Below, piece after piece: positions 24,838-32,871 of a DNA stretch of 64,000 nt (position 1 is its first letter; each line of letters opens with the position of its first letter). The position numbers and the translations under genes are program-made. The notes under the pieces were generated by a model. It was not told the origin of the DNA. It made no database searches and worked only from the letters and a program-made list of their open reading frames with translations. Source of the stretch: UBA2377 sp964525935. GTDB taxonomy: Bacteria; Verrucomicrobiota; Verrucomicrobiia; Opitutales; Opitutaceae. The stretch is from the NCBI GenBank assembly GCA_964525935.1, contig CAZGJZ010000009.1, positions 62,001-126,000 of the forward strand, in the 5' to 3' direction.

Positions 24838-26754
24838 AAAATCCCCTGGCGTCATGGGGAAGATCGGGCGGCCGAGGCGCTCGGAGCTGACCCGCTCGAG
24901 TTCGAGGGCCACGGAGTAGTTGTGGGCGACGAATCGCAGGAATTCCTTGCGCTGGATGCACAGGCTGCGGGCGCCGATGTTGGCGGTCACCTGCGCCGTG
25001 GCGTTGCTGTTTTGGAGCAGGCCGATCTCGCCGAAGAAATCGCCGCTGACCACCTTGCCGCGCGGCTTGCCGTTGCGCGTGACGCGGGCATCGCCTTCCA
25101 GCATGACGAAGAAGTTTTCATTAAAGCTGCCTTCCTGCAGCATGACGTCGTTCTCCTCGTAGTCTTTGATGCTGGAGAGTTCGGCGAAACGCTGGATCGC
25201 CTGAATGTGCCAGTTTTGGCAGAGGCTGATGCGCATGAGAAACGGGAGCTTCTGCACCAGGTTGGAGAATTTCACGGGACTGAGGCGGGTCGTAAGCGTT
25301 TTTTCCGCCTGTTCCCAACTGAGACGCAACAGGACGACCGGCGTCAGCGTGCGGTAGAGAAACTGGGGGTGGTTCGGATCGGCGATGGCGTGCAGGCCCA
25401 CGAGATCGTCCTCGCTGAGCACCTGAATGAGGGAGCGGCGGCCCGAGCGCAGTTTGCGGTAGACGCCGACCTTGCCCGACAGGATGAGCGACACGTGCGT
25501 CACTGGTTCGTCAAAGGGATGCAACGTGCGCCAGGCGCTAACGGCGTGCGGCTGCAGCGCGGCGGCGAAGGCGGTTTGGTCGGGCGGCGGCAACTGGCGC
25601 AGCAGCGGTGAGCGCAGGACGGCGCGCAGGCGGGCATCCGCGCCCGTGCCGACGCTGCGGCGCTTGAACCAGCGCCGATACCAGAGGCGGAACGTGTCCC
25701 GGCGGGCGATCGCGCGATCGCGGGCATAGAGGTAGAATTCGGAGCCGAGGTAAATGGTGCCGAGGATCAGCAGCGAAGCGGCAATGGCGGCCAGCAGCCA
25801 CGGGCCGCGGGTTTGCCAAAAGGTGAGGGTCCACGGCGGCACGTCGGTCAGCACGCCGACGAAATAGCCGAGGGCGAGGGTCCAAATGATGCCGTAGCCG
25901 ATTTCCTTCCAGGTGGCGGGATGGCGCAGGCTGTAGCGCAGCAGCCGCCAGCGCATGCGCGGCGTGCGGTTCAGGGGAAAGATGAAGGCATGTTCCGCGT
26001 CGCTTAGCCGGCGGCTGGCCGCGGCCCGGATCATCAGGTTTACGCGCCCCTGCAGGACGGGACGAAGCAGGAACATCAGGCCGATCAAAGGGAAAAAGCT
26101 CCACTCCGGCCGGTGCCAGGCCAGGAAACCCGTGGCGGTCGAGAGGATGGCGACCGGGGCGAGCAGGACGGTCCGCTGGGCGGCCGGTGCCAAGAGGCAG
26201 GCATCCACCACGCTGACGAACCAGCCGCGTGTAACATACACTTCGCCGCCCGCGCCGCGCAGCAGGGAGGCGGAGAGCGCGACGCCCAGGACGCTGGCCA
26301 GCAGGAGGGCGCCGAGGCTGATGAGGCCATCAAGGACCGTTGCGGGAAAAGCCGGGTGCAGTGCCGCGGTCAGCCCCAAGCCGACCACGAGCAGGGTCCA
26401 CAGGACGTAACGCAGTTTTTGTGGCCGCAGCGAGACGAGCCAGTTGGAAGCGGGCACGGCGACGGCGGTATGGTCGGCCTCCACGAGGATTTTTTCGCGC
26501 AGGGCTTTCAACACGAGTTCGTAAAGTTCGCCGAGCGGCGGACACAGGCGCTGCTCGATGATGGTCTCCAGCAAATGCGGCACGGTCTGCGGCTCCTGAA
26601 ACAAGGCGAGGATCTGCCATTGCTTGGGAGTGACCGTGAGGTAGGTGCGCTCGGGAATGTTTTTCACCGTGCGCAAACCGCCCGCGAGTTCGCCATGGAT
26701 CAACTGGGGTGCCAGTTGCAGGCGGATCGCGGTGAGGAGCAGATTGATTTCCAT
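24826..26754 (-). CDS. Membrane protein with protease-dead M50-like region and two cyclic-nucleotide-binding-type domains
   Basis: A 642-residue protein. Residues 30-95 look like a winged-helix/PqqD-like domain (TVTPKQWQILALF). Residues 115-350 contain six or more membrane helices. The stretch around residues 157-200, SASLLRGAGGEVYVTRGWF then VVDACLLAPAAQRT, aligns in layout with M50-type peptide zinc metalloproteases. There the first part would hold HExxH, which is absent. Residues about 395-500 and 515-630 are two cNMP-type beta barrels; the second has FFVMLEGDARVTRNG and GDFFGEIGLLQNSNAT, close to the phosphate-binding cassette. It probably acts as a membrane sensor or gate. It lies 11 bp after the response-regulator gene and is probably co-transcribed with it. 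Confidence 0.72.
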   Translation of the reverse strand: MEINLLLTAIRLQLAPQLIHGELAGGLRTVKNIPERTYLTVTPKQWQILALFQEPQTVPHLLETIIEQRLCPPLGELYELVLKALREKILVEADHTAVAVPASNWLVSLRPQKLRYVLWTLLVVGLGLTAALHPAFPATVLDGLISLGALLLASVLGVALSASLLRGAGGEVYVTRGWFVSVVDACLLAPAAQRTVLLAPVAILSTATGFLAWHRPEWSFFPLIGLMFLLRPVLQGRVNLMIRAAASRRLSDAEHAFIFPLNRTPRMRWRLLRYSLRHPATWKEIGYGIIWTLALGYFVGVLTDVPPWTLTFWQTRGPWLLAAIAASLLILGTIYLGSEFYLYARDRAIARRDTFRLWYRRWFKRRSVGTGADARLRAVLRSPLLRQLPPPDQTAFAAALQPHAVSAWRTLHPFDEPVTHVSLILSGKVGVYRKLRSGRRSLIQVLSEDDLVGLHAIADPNHPQFLYRTLTPVVLLRLSWEQAEKTLTTRLSPVKFSNLVQKLPFLMRISLCQNWHIQAIQRFAELSSIKDYEENDVMLQEGSFNENFFVMLEGDARVTRNGKPRGKVVSGDFFGEIGLLQNSNATAQVTANIGARSLCIQRKEFLRFVAHNYSVALELERVSSERLGRPIFPMTPGDFRSL

Positions 26755-26765
26755 GGCCAGGGGAA

Positions 26766-27188
26766 TCAGGAGGCGCGGTCGTATTCCAAACGCGCGGCGT
26801 GGACCAAGGCATTGAGCGCGCTGAGTTGAAAGGGCTTGGCGAGGAATTGCAGTTCGCGCAAATCGGCCGGCCACCACGAGGTGTCCGCCAGATGGCCGCT
26901 CATCAGCACGATCGTGCTGCGCTTGAGCCGGCCCCGAAGTTTGCGGGCGAGCGTCAGGCCGTCCATGCCGGGCATGAGCACATCGCTGATGACGACCAGC
27001 GGTTCGCTGGCATTCGCATCGAGCGCGCGAAGGGCGGCCTCGCCATCCTCGGCGGATACGCCGCGCAAACCCTGCAGCGACAAGACTTCAATGATAACCC
27101 GGCGCATGCTTTCCTCATCGTCGACGACCAGAACCCAGTGCGACTCTTTGCTCTGGGGAGCAGGCGTGGAGGAGGGGGCTTGATACAT
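26766..27188 (-). CDS. Single-domain response regulator
   Basis: A CheY-like receiver without an output domain, 140 residues from ATG 27188 or 154 from an in-frame GTG at 27230; neither has a good Shine-Dalgarno. Landmarks are WVLVVDDEESMRR (acidic pair), VVISDVLMPGMDG (phospho-acceptor Asp), IVLMSGHLAD (Ser in place of Thr) and FLAKPFQL (Lys). A short Pro/Ser-rich leader precedes the domain. Its partner kinase is not adjacent. Co-transcription with the downstream cNMP-type membrane protein suggests the two work in one signalling path. Confidence 0.82.
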   Translation of the reverse strand: MYQAPSSTPAPQSKESHWVLVVDDEESMRRVIIEVLSLQGLRGVSAEDGEAALRALDANASEPLVVISDVLMPGMDGLTLARKLRGRLKRSTIVLMSGHLADTSWWPADLRELQFLAKPFQLSALNALVHAARLEYDRAS

Positions 27189-27513
27189 GACTGGCGGGCT
27201 TGTTTGCAGGTTGTTTGCGGAAACAGTCACGTAAGGTTAACTAGGATAGAATATCCATTAAATAATCGGGAGTATGACGATGAATCATCAGTTTCGATTC
27301 TTTATGATGATACTAATTAAGGCCTTACTGTATATTAGGCAGAGGGCAAAATGGCTTGAATTTGCTCAGTTACCGCGCGTCGCAGTGGTGTGAACAGGGC
27401 TAAACTAAGCGGCTATGCCCTAAATTTTATCCATGGTCTGAGAGGCGGGCATGGGATTCATGCCAGGGATGCTGCGGATTGAATTCTGCGGCTGACTTGC
27501 TTTGCTGCCTCGC
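27189..27513. promoter_or_regulatory. AT-rich divergent control region
   Basis: About 325 bp separate the response regulator (minus) from the acid phosphatase (plus). Positions 27230-27350 are strikingly AT-rich for this genome, with TAATTAA, TATATTAG and ATTAAATAAT words that could serve as -10 elements in either direction. I see no clear -35/-10 pair of high score, no operator palindrome and no RNA gene. The part next to the phosphatase returns to normal composition. Confidence 0.4.
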
Positions 27514-28179
27514 ATGTTACAACGCGCTTTACCCCGGGTGTTGCTGCTGGGCTTGGTGGTGGCACTCGCCTGCCCGCTGCAAGCAGTCGAGCCGGTCAAT
27601 CTCTCGGTCGCCAAGCGGACGATTGGGATTTATGTCAACTCGGGGAACTACAACCGCGACATCGCCGAGGTCGCATTGCAGGCCAACAAATACCTCGCCA
27701 AGCGCATCATCAAGGGCGCCAAAGGGGACCAGAAACTGGCGGTGGTGTTCGACATCGATGAGACGACGCTCACCAACCTCGGCCACATGCTGGCCAATGA
27801 TTTTGGCTATGTGCCGGAAATCTGGGACCAGTGGGTCGCCGAGGGGCGGGCGCATGCGATCGTGCCGGTGCAGACAGTATACGACACGGCGATTCGCGGC
27901 AAAATTGACGTGTTCTTCATCACCGGCCGCACCGACAGCGATCGTCCCGGCACGGAGAAAAACCTGCGCGACGTCGGTTACGACACGTGGACTAAAATTT
28001 ACTACAAGCCGGAGGACGACAAGCGAACCGCGGAGGCTTACAAGACGGCGGTGCGCAAACAGCTCGAGGCGGATGGTTACGTCATTGTCGCCAATATCGG
28101 CGATCAGATGAGCGATCTCGATGGCGGATACGCTGAACGGGTGTTCAAGCTGCCGAATCCGTTTTATCTGATCAAATAA
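27514..28179 (+). CDS. HAD-superfamily (class B/IIIB-like) acid phosphatase, secreted
   Basis: A 221-residue protein. It begins with a Sec signal peptide (LPRVLLLGLVVALACPLQA). The HAD catalytic motif I is AVVFDIDETTLTN, with nucleophile and acid-base Asp residues; motif II is VFFITGRT, a Lys region follows in KIYYKPEDDKR, and motif IV is VANIGDQMSDLDGG. This order fits the IIIB/class B acid phosphatase group, which dephosphorylates nucleotides or other monophosphates in the periplasm or at the surface. ATG 27514 is used; an in-frame TTG lies 12 bp upstream. A terminator for the convergent EF-hand gene lies in the gap after it. Confidence 0.88.
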   Translation: MLQRALPRVLLLGLVVALACPLQAVEPVNLSVAKRTIGIYVNSGNYNRDIAEVALQANKYLAKRIIKGAKGDQKLAVVFDIDETTLTNLGHMLANDFGYVPEIWDQWVAEGRAHAIVPVQTVYDTAIRGKIDVFFITGRTDSDRPGTEKNLRDVGYDTWTKIYYKPEDDKRTAEAYKTAVRKQLEADGYVIVANIGDQMSDLDGGYAERVFKLPNPFYLIK

Positions 28180-28227
28180 GGCCGCGCGGGACTGGGTTGG
28201 AATGACGGGATCGCTGATCCCGGCGAC

Positions 28228-28254
28228 AAAAAGCCCGCATCGAGTGATGCGGGC
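28228..28254 (-). terminator. Rho-independent terminator of the EF-hand gene
   Basis: On the minus strand a perfect 9-bp stem, GCCCGCATC / GATGCGGGC with loop ACTC, is followed by five T. It lies about 27 bp downstream of the EF-hand gene stop and also faces the end of the phosphatase gene. Confidence 0.85.
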
Positions 28255-28280
28255 GTGGAGGCCAATGAAAGATGGCCGGC

Positions 28281-28718
28281 TTAGCGGTCCTTCTTCATCG
28301 CCTTGTGGCCGGCTTTCATCTCGCGCTCAGTGAGGAAGCCGTCGCCGTTGTCGTCCATGCGGTCGAACATGGCGGCGGAGGCGGTTTCGTGTTCGAATGC
28401 GCTAACCTGGCCGTCGCTGTCGCGGTCGATCATGCGGATTTTGTCGGCGACGGATTTCTCATCCCGGTCGTTGGCTTTGGAGACTTGGGCGGCGGTCATT
28501 TCCCAGGAGGAAACCAAGCCATCGCGATTGAGGTCGAGGTGGTTGAACATCACTTGGGCGCCGACGGCGTGCTCGGTGCGCGAGACTTGGCCGTCGCCAT
28601 CGGTATCCATGCTTTTGAATTTCGCCTTGTAGTCGTCGTTTGCCAAGGCGGCGGGCACGGCGAGGAGCGCGAAACCGGCAGTGAGAAGAAGAGAAGAGCG
28701 CAGGGTGTGGGTTTTCAT
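28281..28718 (-). CDS. Secreted EF-hand calcium-binding protein
   Basis: A 145-residue protein with signal peptide LRSSLLLTAGFALLAVPAALA followed by four EF-hand loops: DTDGDGQVSRTE, DLNRDGLVSSWE, DRDSDGQVSAFE and DDNGDGFLTERE. All keep Asp at position 1, Gly at 6 and Glu at 12, so all four should bind Ca2+. The C-terminus is a short basic helix. Such bacterial calmodulin-like exported proteins probably buffer calcium or stabilise envelope complexes; the partner is unknown. The ATG 28718 gives the signal peptide; an upstream frame extension is rejected. It is a monocistronic unit with its own terminator. Confidence 0.88.
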   Translation of the reverse strand: MKTHTLRSSLLLTAGFALLAVPAALANDDYKAKFKSMDTDGDGQVSRTEHAVGAQVMFNHLDLNRDGLVSSWEMTAAQVSKANDRDEKSVADKIRMIDRDSDGQVSAFEHETASAAMFDRMDDNGDGFLTEREMKAGHKAMKKDR

Positions 28719-28879
28719 AGCGATAATTGGGTTTGGTTTGAGTTTTTTATAACCGGTGAAGAGAGAAGATAGGCCGACGGGTGGCTTTGCGCTATCGGGC
28801 CATTTCCCAGTTGGAGCACCCGATGGCGACACCATGAATCAGCTGCGCCCTGACCGGGCGCACGCTCCGATCAGTTCAC

Positions 28880-28907
28880 AAAAAAGCCACGCCGGTGAGG
28901 GCGTGGC
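28880..28907 (-). terminator. Rho-independent terminator of the coiled-coil membrane protein gene
   Basis: On the minus strand an 8-bp perfect stem, GCCACGCC / GGCGTGGC with a 6-nt loop, is followed by six T. It lies 31 bp after the stop of the gene at 28938-29750. Confidence 0.85.
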
Positions 28908-28937
28908 GGAGAGGAGTGCGCGGGGCGTGCTGGGAAA

Positions 28938-29750
28938 TTACTTCTTGGGCTGCTGCGCTTGGACGGCGCTGAGGCGGCCTTCGATCTCGGTCATCTTGTT
29001 GACGAGATCCTGGGCGACCTTGTCCTTGTCGCGCTTTTCCACGATATTGAGGTGGGCGACGTCCTTGACGATGTTGGCCGGCAGGGTGAGCAGGCGGGTG
29101 AGCAGGCCCTGATCCTTCAGCGAACTGATGTAGAGCGCAGTGATTTCGTGGGAGAGGGCGATTGACTCTTGGGCGACGGCCTGGGTGGCTTGGAGATTGT
29201 TGTTCAGCTGCTGGTTTTTCGCGAGTTCGGAGGTGAGCACGCTGCCGACCTGGTCGGAGATCTTCTGGCTGTAGGCGTTGATGGACTCGCGGGTGAGATT
29301 CTGGTCGCCGGCCATCTGGGCGAGGATGGGCTGGATCTTTTCCGCCATGCGGGACGAGACCTTGTCGACCTGCTCGTTCTGCATCTGCTCGGCCTCTTCG
29401 GGAGACTTCGGGAGGGGGTTGTAGGGCTGGACCTTTTTGGCGATGGCCTCGGCGAGGGCGTCCATGCGCTCGGTGTTGAGCTGCTGGATTTCCTGATCGG
29501 TGCGGAAGACATCGGCCTCGCGCTTGGCGATGGCGTCCTTGAGGAGCTTGTTGGTGACCTCGATCTGGTGGCGGTTTTCCTCGGAGGCGGCCTTAAGGGC
29601 GTCGTTTTGCTCGCGGAGGGGGGCGAGTTCGGATTGCTGGCGCGCGGCCATGTCGGTCACGGTTTTCTGGTGGAGCCAGTAAGCGGAGGCGACGACGATG
29701 ATCACCGTGAGCAGGATGGTGGGGAGTTGCTCTTTAAGTTTTTGCCACAT
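28938..29750 (-). CDS. Membrane-anchored coiled-coil protein
   Basis: A 270-residue protein with one N-terminal membrane helix (LPTILLTVIIVVASAYWL) and an otherwise highly charged, helical body. LREQNDALKAASEENRHQ and EVTNKLLKDAIAKREAD give heptad coiled-coil patterns through residues 35-100, and IVEKRDKDKVAQDLVNKM near 245 forms another. A Pro-rich break (QPYNPLPKSPEEAEQ) lies at about 110. I do not recognise a named family. It probably forms an oligomeric periplasmic structure anchored in the inner membrane. ATG 29750. It has its own terminator and is separated from the next gene by 124 bp. Confidence 0.72.
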   Translation of the reverse strand: MWQKLKEQLPTILLTVIIVVASAYWLHQKTVTDMAARQQSELAPLREQNDALKAASEENRHQIEVTNKLLKDAIAKREADVFRTDQEIQQLNTERMDALAEAIAKKVQPYNPLPKSPEEAEQMQNEQVDKVSSRMAEKIQPILAQMAGDQNLTRESINAYSQKISDQVGSVLTSELAKNQQLNNNLQATQAVAQESIALSHEITALYISSLKDQGLLTRLLTLPANIVKDVAHLNIVEKRDKDKVAQDLVNKMTEIEGRLSAVQAQQPKK

Positions 29751-29874
29751 TGCGAGGAGGGGTTGGAGCTGGTTACAGAAACGAGGTTATGACGAGAGGG
29801 GCGGGAAATGCAACGCTATGCTCGGAGCGGCTTTGCAGTTGTTATTCGGCCGCGGCGGGGCACGTTTGGGCGCC

Positions 29875-30195
29875 GTGAGCCTTAACCGCAGCGAGCAAAT
29901 GATATACGACTACCTTCAGGTGCATCCTGACGAGAGACATTACTGGCAGGAGAAGGTTCGAGCCATCGCGAAAAATTCCGCCGACGACCATGTGGCGGCC
30001 GACCGGTTGCAGGGTGACTTGTGGGCTTACTATGTGGAGCGTAGCGCGGTGGCCGCGCCCTTCAAGGACACCGTCCGGCGCGAAGGGCTCCAGCGCACGA
30101 GTATGCGCAATCTCGCGGAATATCTGATTCGTTTATGGACCGCGCCACGGCCGAAACCCAAGCGCACGGATGATGCGATGCGTTTTGGGGAGTAG
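29875..30195 (+). CDS. Small conserved-looking hypothetical protein
   Basis: A 106-residue protein from GTG 29875 (MSLNRSEQMIYDYLQVHPDE). An in-frame ATG at 29818 would add 19 residues without obvious support. It is predicted mostly helical: HYWQEKVRAIAKNSADDHVA, LQGDLWAYYVERSAVAAPF and SMRNLAEYLIRLWTAPRPKP. The LQVHPDERHYWQ stretch suggests a soluble, possibly nucleic-acid-binding or adaptor protein, but no family is recognised. It stands alone between two divergent or terminated units. Confidence 0.6.
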   Translation: MSLNRSEQMIYDYLQVHPDERHYWQEKVRAIAKNSADDHVAADRLQGDLWAYYVERSAVAAPFKDTVRREGLQRTSMRNLAEYLIRLWTAPRPKPKRTDDAMRFGE

Positions 30196-30593
30196 AAACG
30201 GCGTGGGTAGGATAGTTTGCGCCGGGCGCACGCGATAAAAGGAAGCGGCCGGGGAGAAGCGAAGGCGCGGGAGAAAATCGGCGCACCGCTTGCGAAAACG
30301 GAAAACGCAGACTCCGTTTCAGGGGTGCAGCCAAGAAATTTTCGGAGAACGAAAGTTTTTTGAAACCTTTGTTCGCCGCACGCGTCAGAGCAGATGCAAC
30401 AGTTTCTCCACCCGCTTAGCGGGGGAGATTTGGGGTAAGTAAGAAAGCAATGGCGGGTCGTCTAGGGGTAGACGGCCCGCCTCTTTTTTTGAAATCGGAG
30501 CAGGTGACGGAACCGTAAATAAATCTGACTTACTTAAGTCGGGCATCGACAGCCGGCACGCTTCATGCATAGTTATTCACAAGATACCCACCG
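30196..30593 (+). other. 398-bp gene-free region with strong hairpin terminator; possible small RNA or phoH leader
   Basis: No open frame here looks like a real gene. The stretch from about 30290 to 30490 has lower GC than its flanks and ends in a near-perfect 13-bp stem (30452-30464 with 30469-30481, one mismatch, loop GGGG) followed by TCTTTTTTT. This is a terminator far (about 255 bp) from the previous stop and about 100 bp before phoH. A possible promoter for phoH follows: TCGACA at 30546-30551, 16 bp, then CATAGT at 30568-30573. The arrangement fits an independent small RNA ending at 30490. Confidence 0.45.
30452..30490 (+). terminator. Strong Rho-independent terminator of an unidentified transcript
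   Basis: A 13-bp stem (left arm GGCGGGTCGTCTA, one G-T mismatch with the right arm), GGGG loop and a run of seven T. The T-run is on the plus strand, so it ends plus-strand transcription. Confidence 0.85.
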
Positions 30594-32135
30594 ATGGAAA
30601 AACTGCGCGGAGCGATAGCTCCATTCTCGCGGATAAGGACTTCGGCTAAGGTGAAAACCTTCGTGCTCGACACGAATGTTTTGCTCCACGATCCGCAATC
30701 GATCTTCAAATTCGAGGAAAACAACCTCGCCATACCTGTGGAGGTGCTCGAGGAACTCGACGCCATCAAGGGAGAGCAGTCCACCGAGCGCGGTCGCAAT
30801 GCCCGCCGCGTGCACCGCATCCTGCAGGAACTTTTGCCTGACTCGCGGGCGATGCACGAGGGTGTGGAACTTGAGAATGGCGGCACGCTGTCGATCATCA
30901 TCAACCCCTACTTGGTTGATCCGGCGCGCACCTCGCCCGCCATGGTGAAGCTGCGGGCGATTTTGCCCGATCTCGCCAAGAAGGACAACCGCATCATCGC
31001 CGCTGCGCTCTACGTGCAGGAGATGTGTCCGCCGCCGACAATTTTGGTCACCAAGGATGTCAATGTGCAGCTCAAGGCCCGCGCCGTCGGGCTCGAGTCG
31101 CAGGACTATCTCAACGACAAGGTGCCCGAGGTCGACGAAGAGGCGAGCTACCGTGAAATCCCGCTGAGCATCTACGAATTGCAGCGCTTCTGCTCCGAGG
31201 GTGCCTTCGAGATCGAGTCCGGGATCGCCAAGCCGCTTTACCTTAACGAATACGTCCTGCTGCGCTCCGACGAGGGCAAGACAATGCCCGCCCGCTATTA
31301 TGGCGAGGGGCTCGTGCGCCGCTTGAAGCTGCCCGACTTCGTGAAGGCGCCCGGCGGCATCCCGGTGCGCGCGCGCAACCTGGAGCAACAGTTCTTCATG
31401 GATGCGCTGCTGGACGACAGCATCAACCTGCTCACGTGTTTCGGCAAAGCCGGCACCGGCAAGACGCTGCTCTCCATCGGCTGCGCCCTGCATCAGACGC
31501 ACGACGACAACTCGCATTACGACGGCGTCTCGATTTCCCGCCCGGTGATGGCGCTCGGCAAGGACATCGGTTTCCTGCCCGGCACGCTGGAGGAGAAGAT
31601 GAAGCCCTGGCTGCAACCCTACTACGATGCGCTCGAGGTGCTCATCCCCTCCAAGCCGCAGAAGGAGCCGCAATTTGCCGCGAAGAAAGTTTCCAAGAAA
31701 AAGCACAAGCACCGTGACGAGCAGTTTATCGCGCAGATGACGGCGCCGCAGCCGAGCCATGCGAGCCACAACGGCGGCCACGGCAACCTGCCCATCGCCA
31801 AGCCCTACGAGCGCCTGCTCCGCAGCGGCCTTGTGGAGATCGAGGCGCTGGCCTTCATCCGCGGACGCTCGATTGCGCGTCGCTTCTTCATCCTCGACGA
31901 GGCGCAGCAGCTGACACCGCACGAAGTGAAGACGGTCCTCACCCGTATTTCCGAAGGCTCAAAGATCGTGCTCATCGGCGATCCCGCGCAGATCGACAAT
32001 CCGTATGTCGACGCGCGCAGCAACGGCCTCGTCTATGCGCACAACCGCATGAAGGGCCAGGCCATCGCCGCGCACGTGAAGCTGATGAAGGGCGAGCGCT
32101 CGAAGCTCGCCGAGCTGGCGGCGGATTTGCTGTGA
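30594..32135 (+). CDS. PIN domain-PhoH ATPase fusion (PhoH-like, YlaK type)
   Basis: A 513-residue protein. Residues about 20-155 are a PIN RNase domain with TFVLDTNVLLHDP (Asp near 26) and later acidic residues such as KKDNRIIAAAL. The PhoH P-loop domain follows: Walker A CFGKAGTGKTLLSIG near 283-290, then a Lys/His-rich insertion (KKVSKKKHKHRDE) near 365, Walker B RRFFILDEAQQLTPHEVKT near 430 and GSKIVLIGDPAQIDNPY. The family is thought to couple RNA unwinding with PIN-mediated cleavage. ATG 30594 is used; an in-frame GTG at 30651 would start MKTFVLDTNV, the more usual start in the family. A hairpin terminator follows. Confidence 0.9.
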   Translation: MEKLRGAIAPFSRIRTSAKVKTFVLDTNVLLHDPQSIFKFEENNLAIPVEVLEELDAIKGEQSTERGRNARRVHRILQELLPDSRAMHEGVELENGGTLSIIINPYLVDPARTSPAMVKLRAILPDLAKKDNRIIAAALYVQEMCPPPTILVTKDVNVQLKARAVGLESQDYLNDKVPEVDEEASYREIPLSIYELQRFCSEGAFEIESGIAKPLYLNEYVLLRSDEGKTMPARYYGEGLVRRLKLPDFVKAPGGIPVRARNLEQQFFMDALLDDSINLLTCFGKAGTGKTLLSIGCALHQTHDDNSHYDGVSISRPVMALGKDIGFLPGTLEEKMKPWLQPYYDALEVLIPSKPQKEPQFAAKKVSKKKHKHRDEQFIAQMTAPQPSHASHNGGHGNLPIAKPYERLLRSGLVEIEALAFIRGRSIARRFFILDEAQQLTPHEVKTVLTRISEGSKIVLIGDPAQIDNPYVDARSNGLVYAHNRMKGQAIAAHVKLMKGERSKLAELAADLL

Positions 32136-32154
32136 GCGACCGGCCGCGGTTGTG

Positions 32155-32187
32155 GAAAAACAAAAGGCGCACCGTTTCCGGTGCGCC
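32155..32187. terminator. Hairpin terminator between PhoH-like and DUF6580 genes
   Basis: A perfect 8-bp stem, GGCGCACC / GGTGCGCC (32166-32173 with 32180-32187), with loop GTTTCC. An A-rich tract on the left gives a T-rich run (TTTTGTTTTT) on the minus strand, so it best terminates the operon ending at 32221. It may also stop PhoH transcription. Confidence 0.7.
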
Positions 32188-32220
32188 CTTGTTGGGGTAG
32201 TCAGCTAATCAAAATGCGAA

Positions 32221-32805
32221 TCAGGCCTGTTGGGGATTGGCGGCCTTAATCAGGCTGGGCTGCTGCCGGCGCAGGGACTGGTATTCCATCGCGAAGGCAA
32301 AAAGGCCGGTGAAGAGCAGGTCGCTCACGAGGGAGTTGCGGAAGAAAAGCAGCGTAGGCGGAAACTCGGGATGCCCCACGGTCATCGCCTGCCACCAGCC
32401 GGCGGCGGTCTTGGCGTAGGCGACGTCGCCGATCCAGGAGGCGGTGTTGGTGACGAGGTAGAAGAAAACCGCGCCGCCGAGCGCACCGGAGAACAGGTTG
32501 AGCCAGTTCTTGCGCTGCGACACCATCCAGCCGAACGCGAGCGCGGCGGCGAAACACACGGTGCGCACCGCGACGCCGCCCAGGTTCCACTCGTAGCCGA
32601 ACTGCACGGCGTAGTGGTGATCAATGTAGAGGTCGGAAAGGGTGAGGGCGATGAATGGCACAAGCCACATCAGGCGGTGGCGGAAATAGACGCCGCCACA
32701 GAAGGCCAGCGCCATGAGCGGGGAAAAGTTCACCAGCGACGTATCAAAGACGGCGTAGATGCGGTAGCCCGTGGCGAGCACGATGAGAACGATGGCGAGC
32801 AACAT
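32221..32805 (-). CDS. DUF6580 putative membrane transporter
   Basis: A 194-residue integral membrane protein with about five to six helices. TSLVNFSPLMALAFCGGVYF near residue 22 and MWLVPFIALTLSDLYIDHHY near 45 are the DUF6580 signature (N[FY].P..A..LF.GA.. and P...L..SD). FFYLVTNTASWIGDVAYAKT near 120 and FRNSLVSDLLFTGLFA near 155 complete the pattern. Members resemble ECF-type substrate-binding membrane proteins. Its position after a cobalamin adenosyltransferase suggests a role in corrinoid or vitamin uptake, which is inference. ATG 32805, 66 bp after the adenosyltransferase stop. Confidence 0.82.
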   Translation of the reverse strand: MLLAIVLIVLATGYRIYAVFDTSLVNFSPLMALAFCGGVYFRHRLMWLVPFIALTLSDLYIDHHYAVQFGYEWNLGGVAVRTVCFAAALAFGWMVSQRKNWLNLFSGALGGAVFFYLVTNTASWIGDVAYAKTAAGWWQAMTVGHPEFPPTLLFFRNSLVSDLLFTGLFAFAMEYQSLRRQQPSLIKAANPQQA

Positions 32806-32871
32806 GGCGAAAAGCCTAGTGCAACCGGGGCGGTTTTGGACAGGATTTTTTCCGGCCTCCGCGAGGCGACA

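Noticed and set aside
24707..24961. N-terminal extension of the DUF885 gene
   Set aside because: It precedes the signal peptide and overlaps the repeat and the end of the cNMP-type gene.
27231..27513. tRNA or small RNA gene in the AT-rich gap
   Set aside because: No cloverleaf or terminator could be drawn; the stretch reads as a promoter region.
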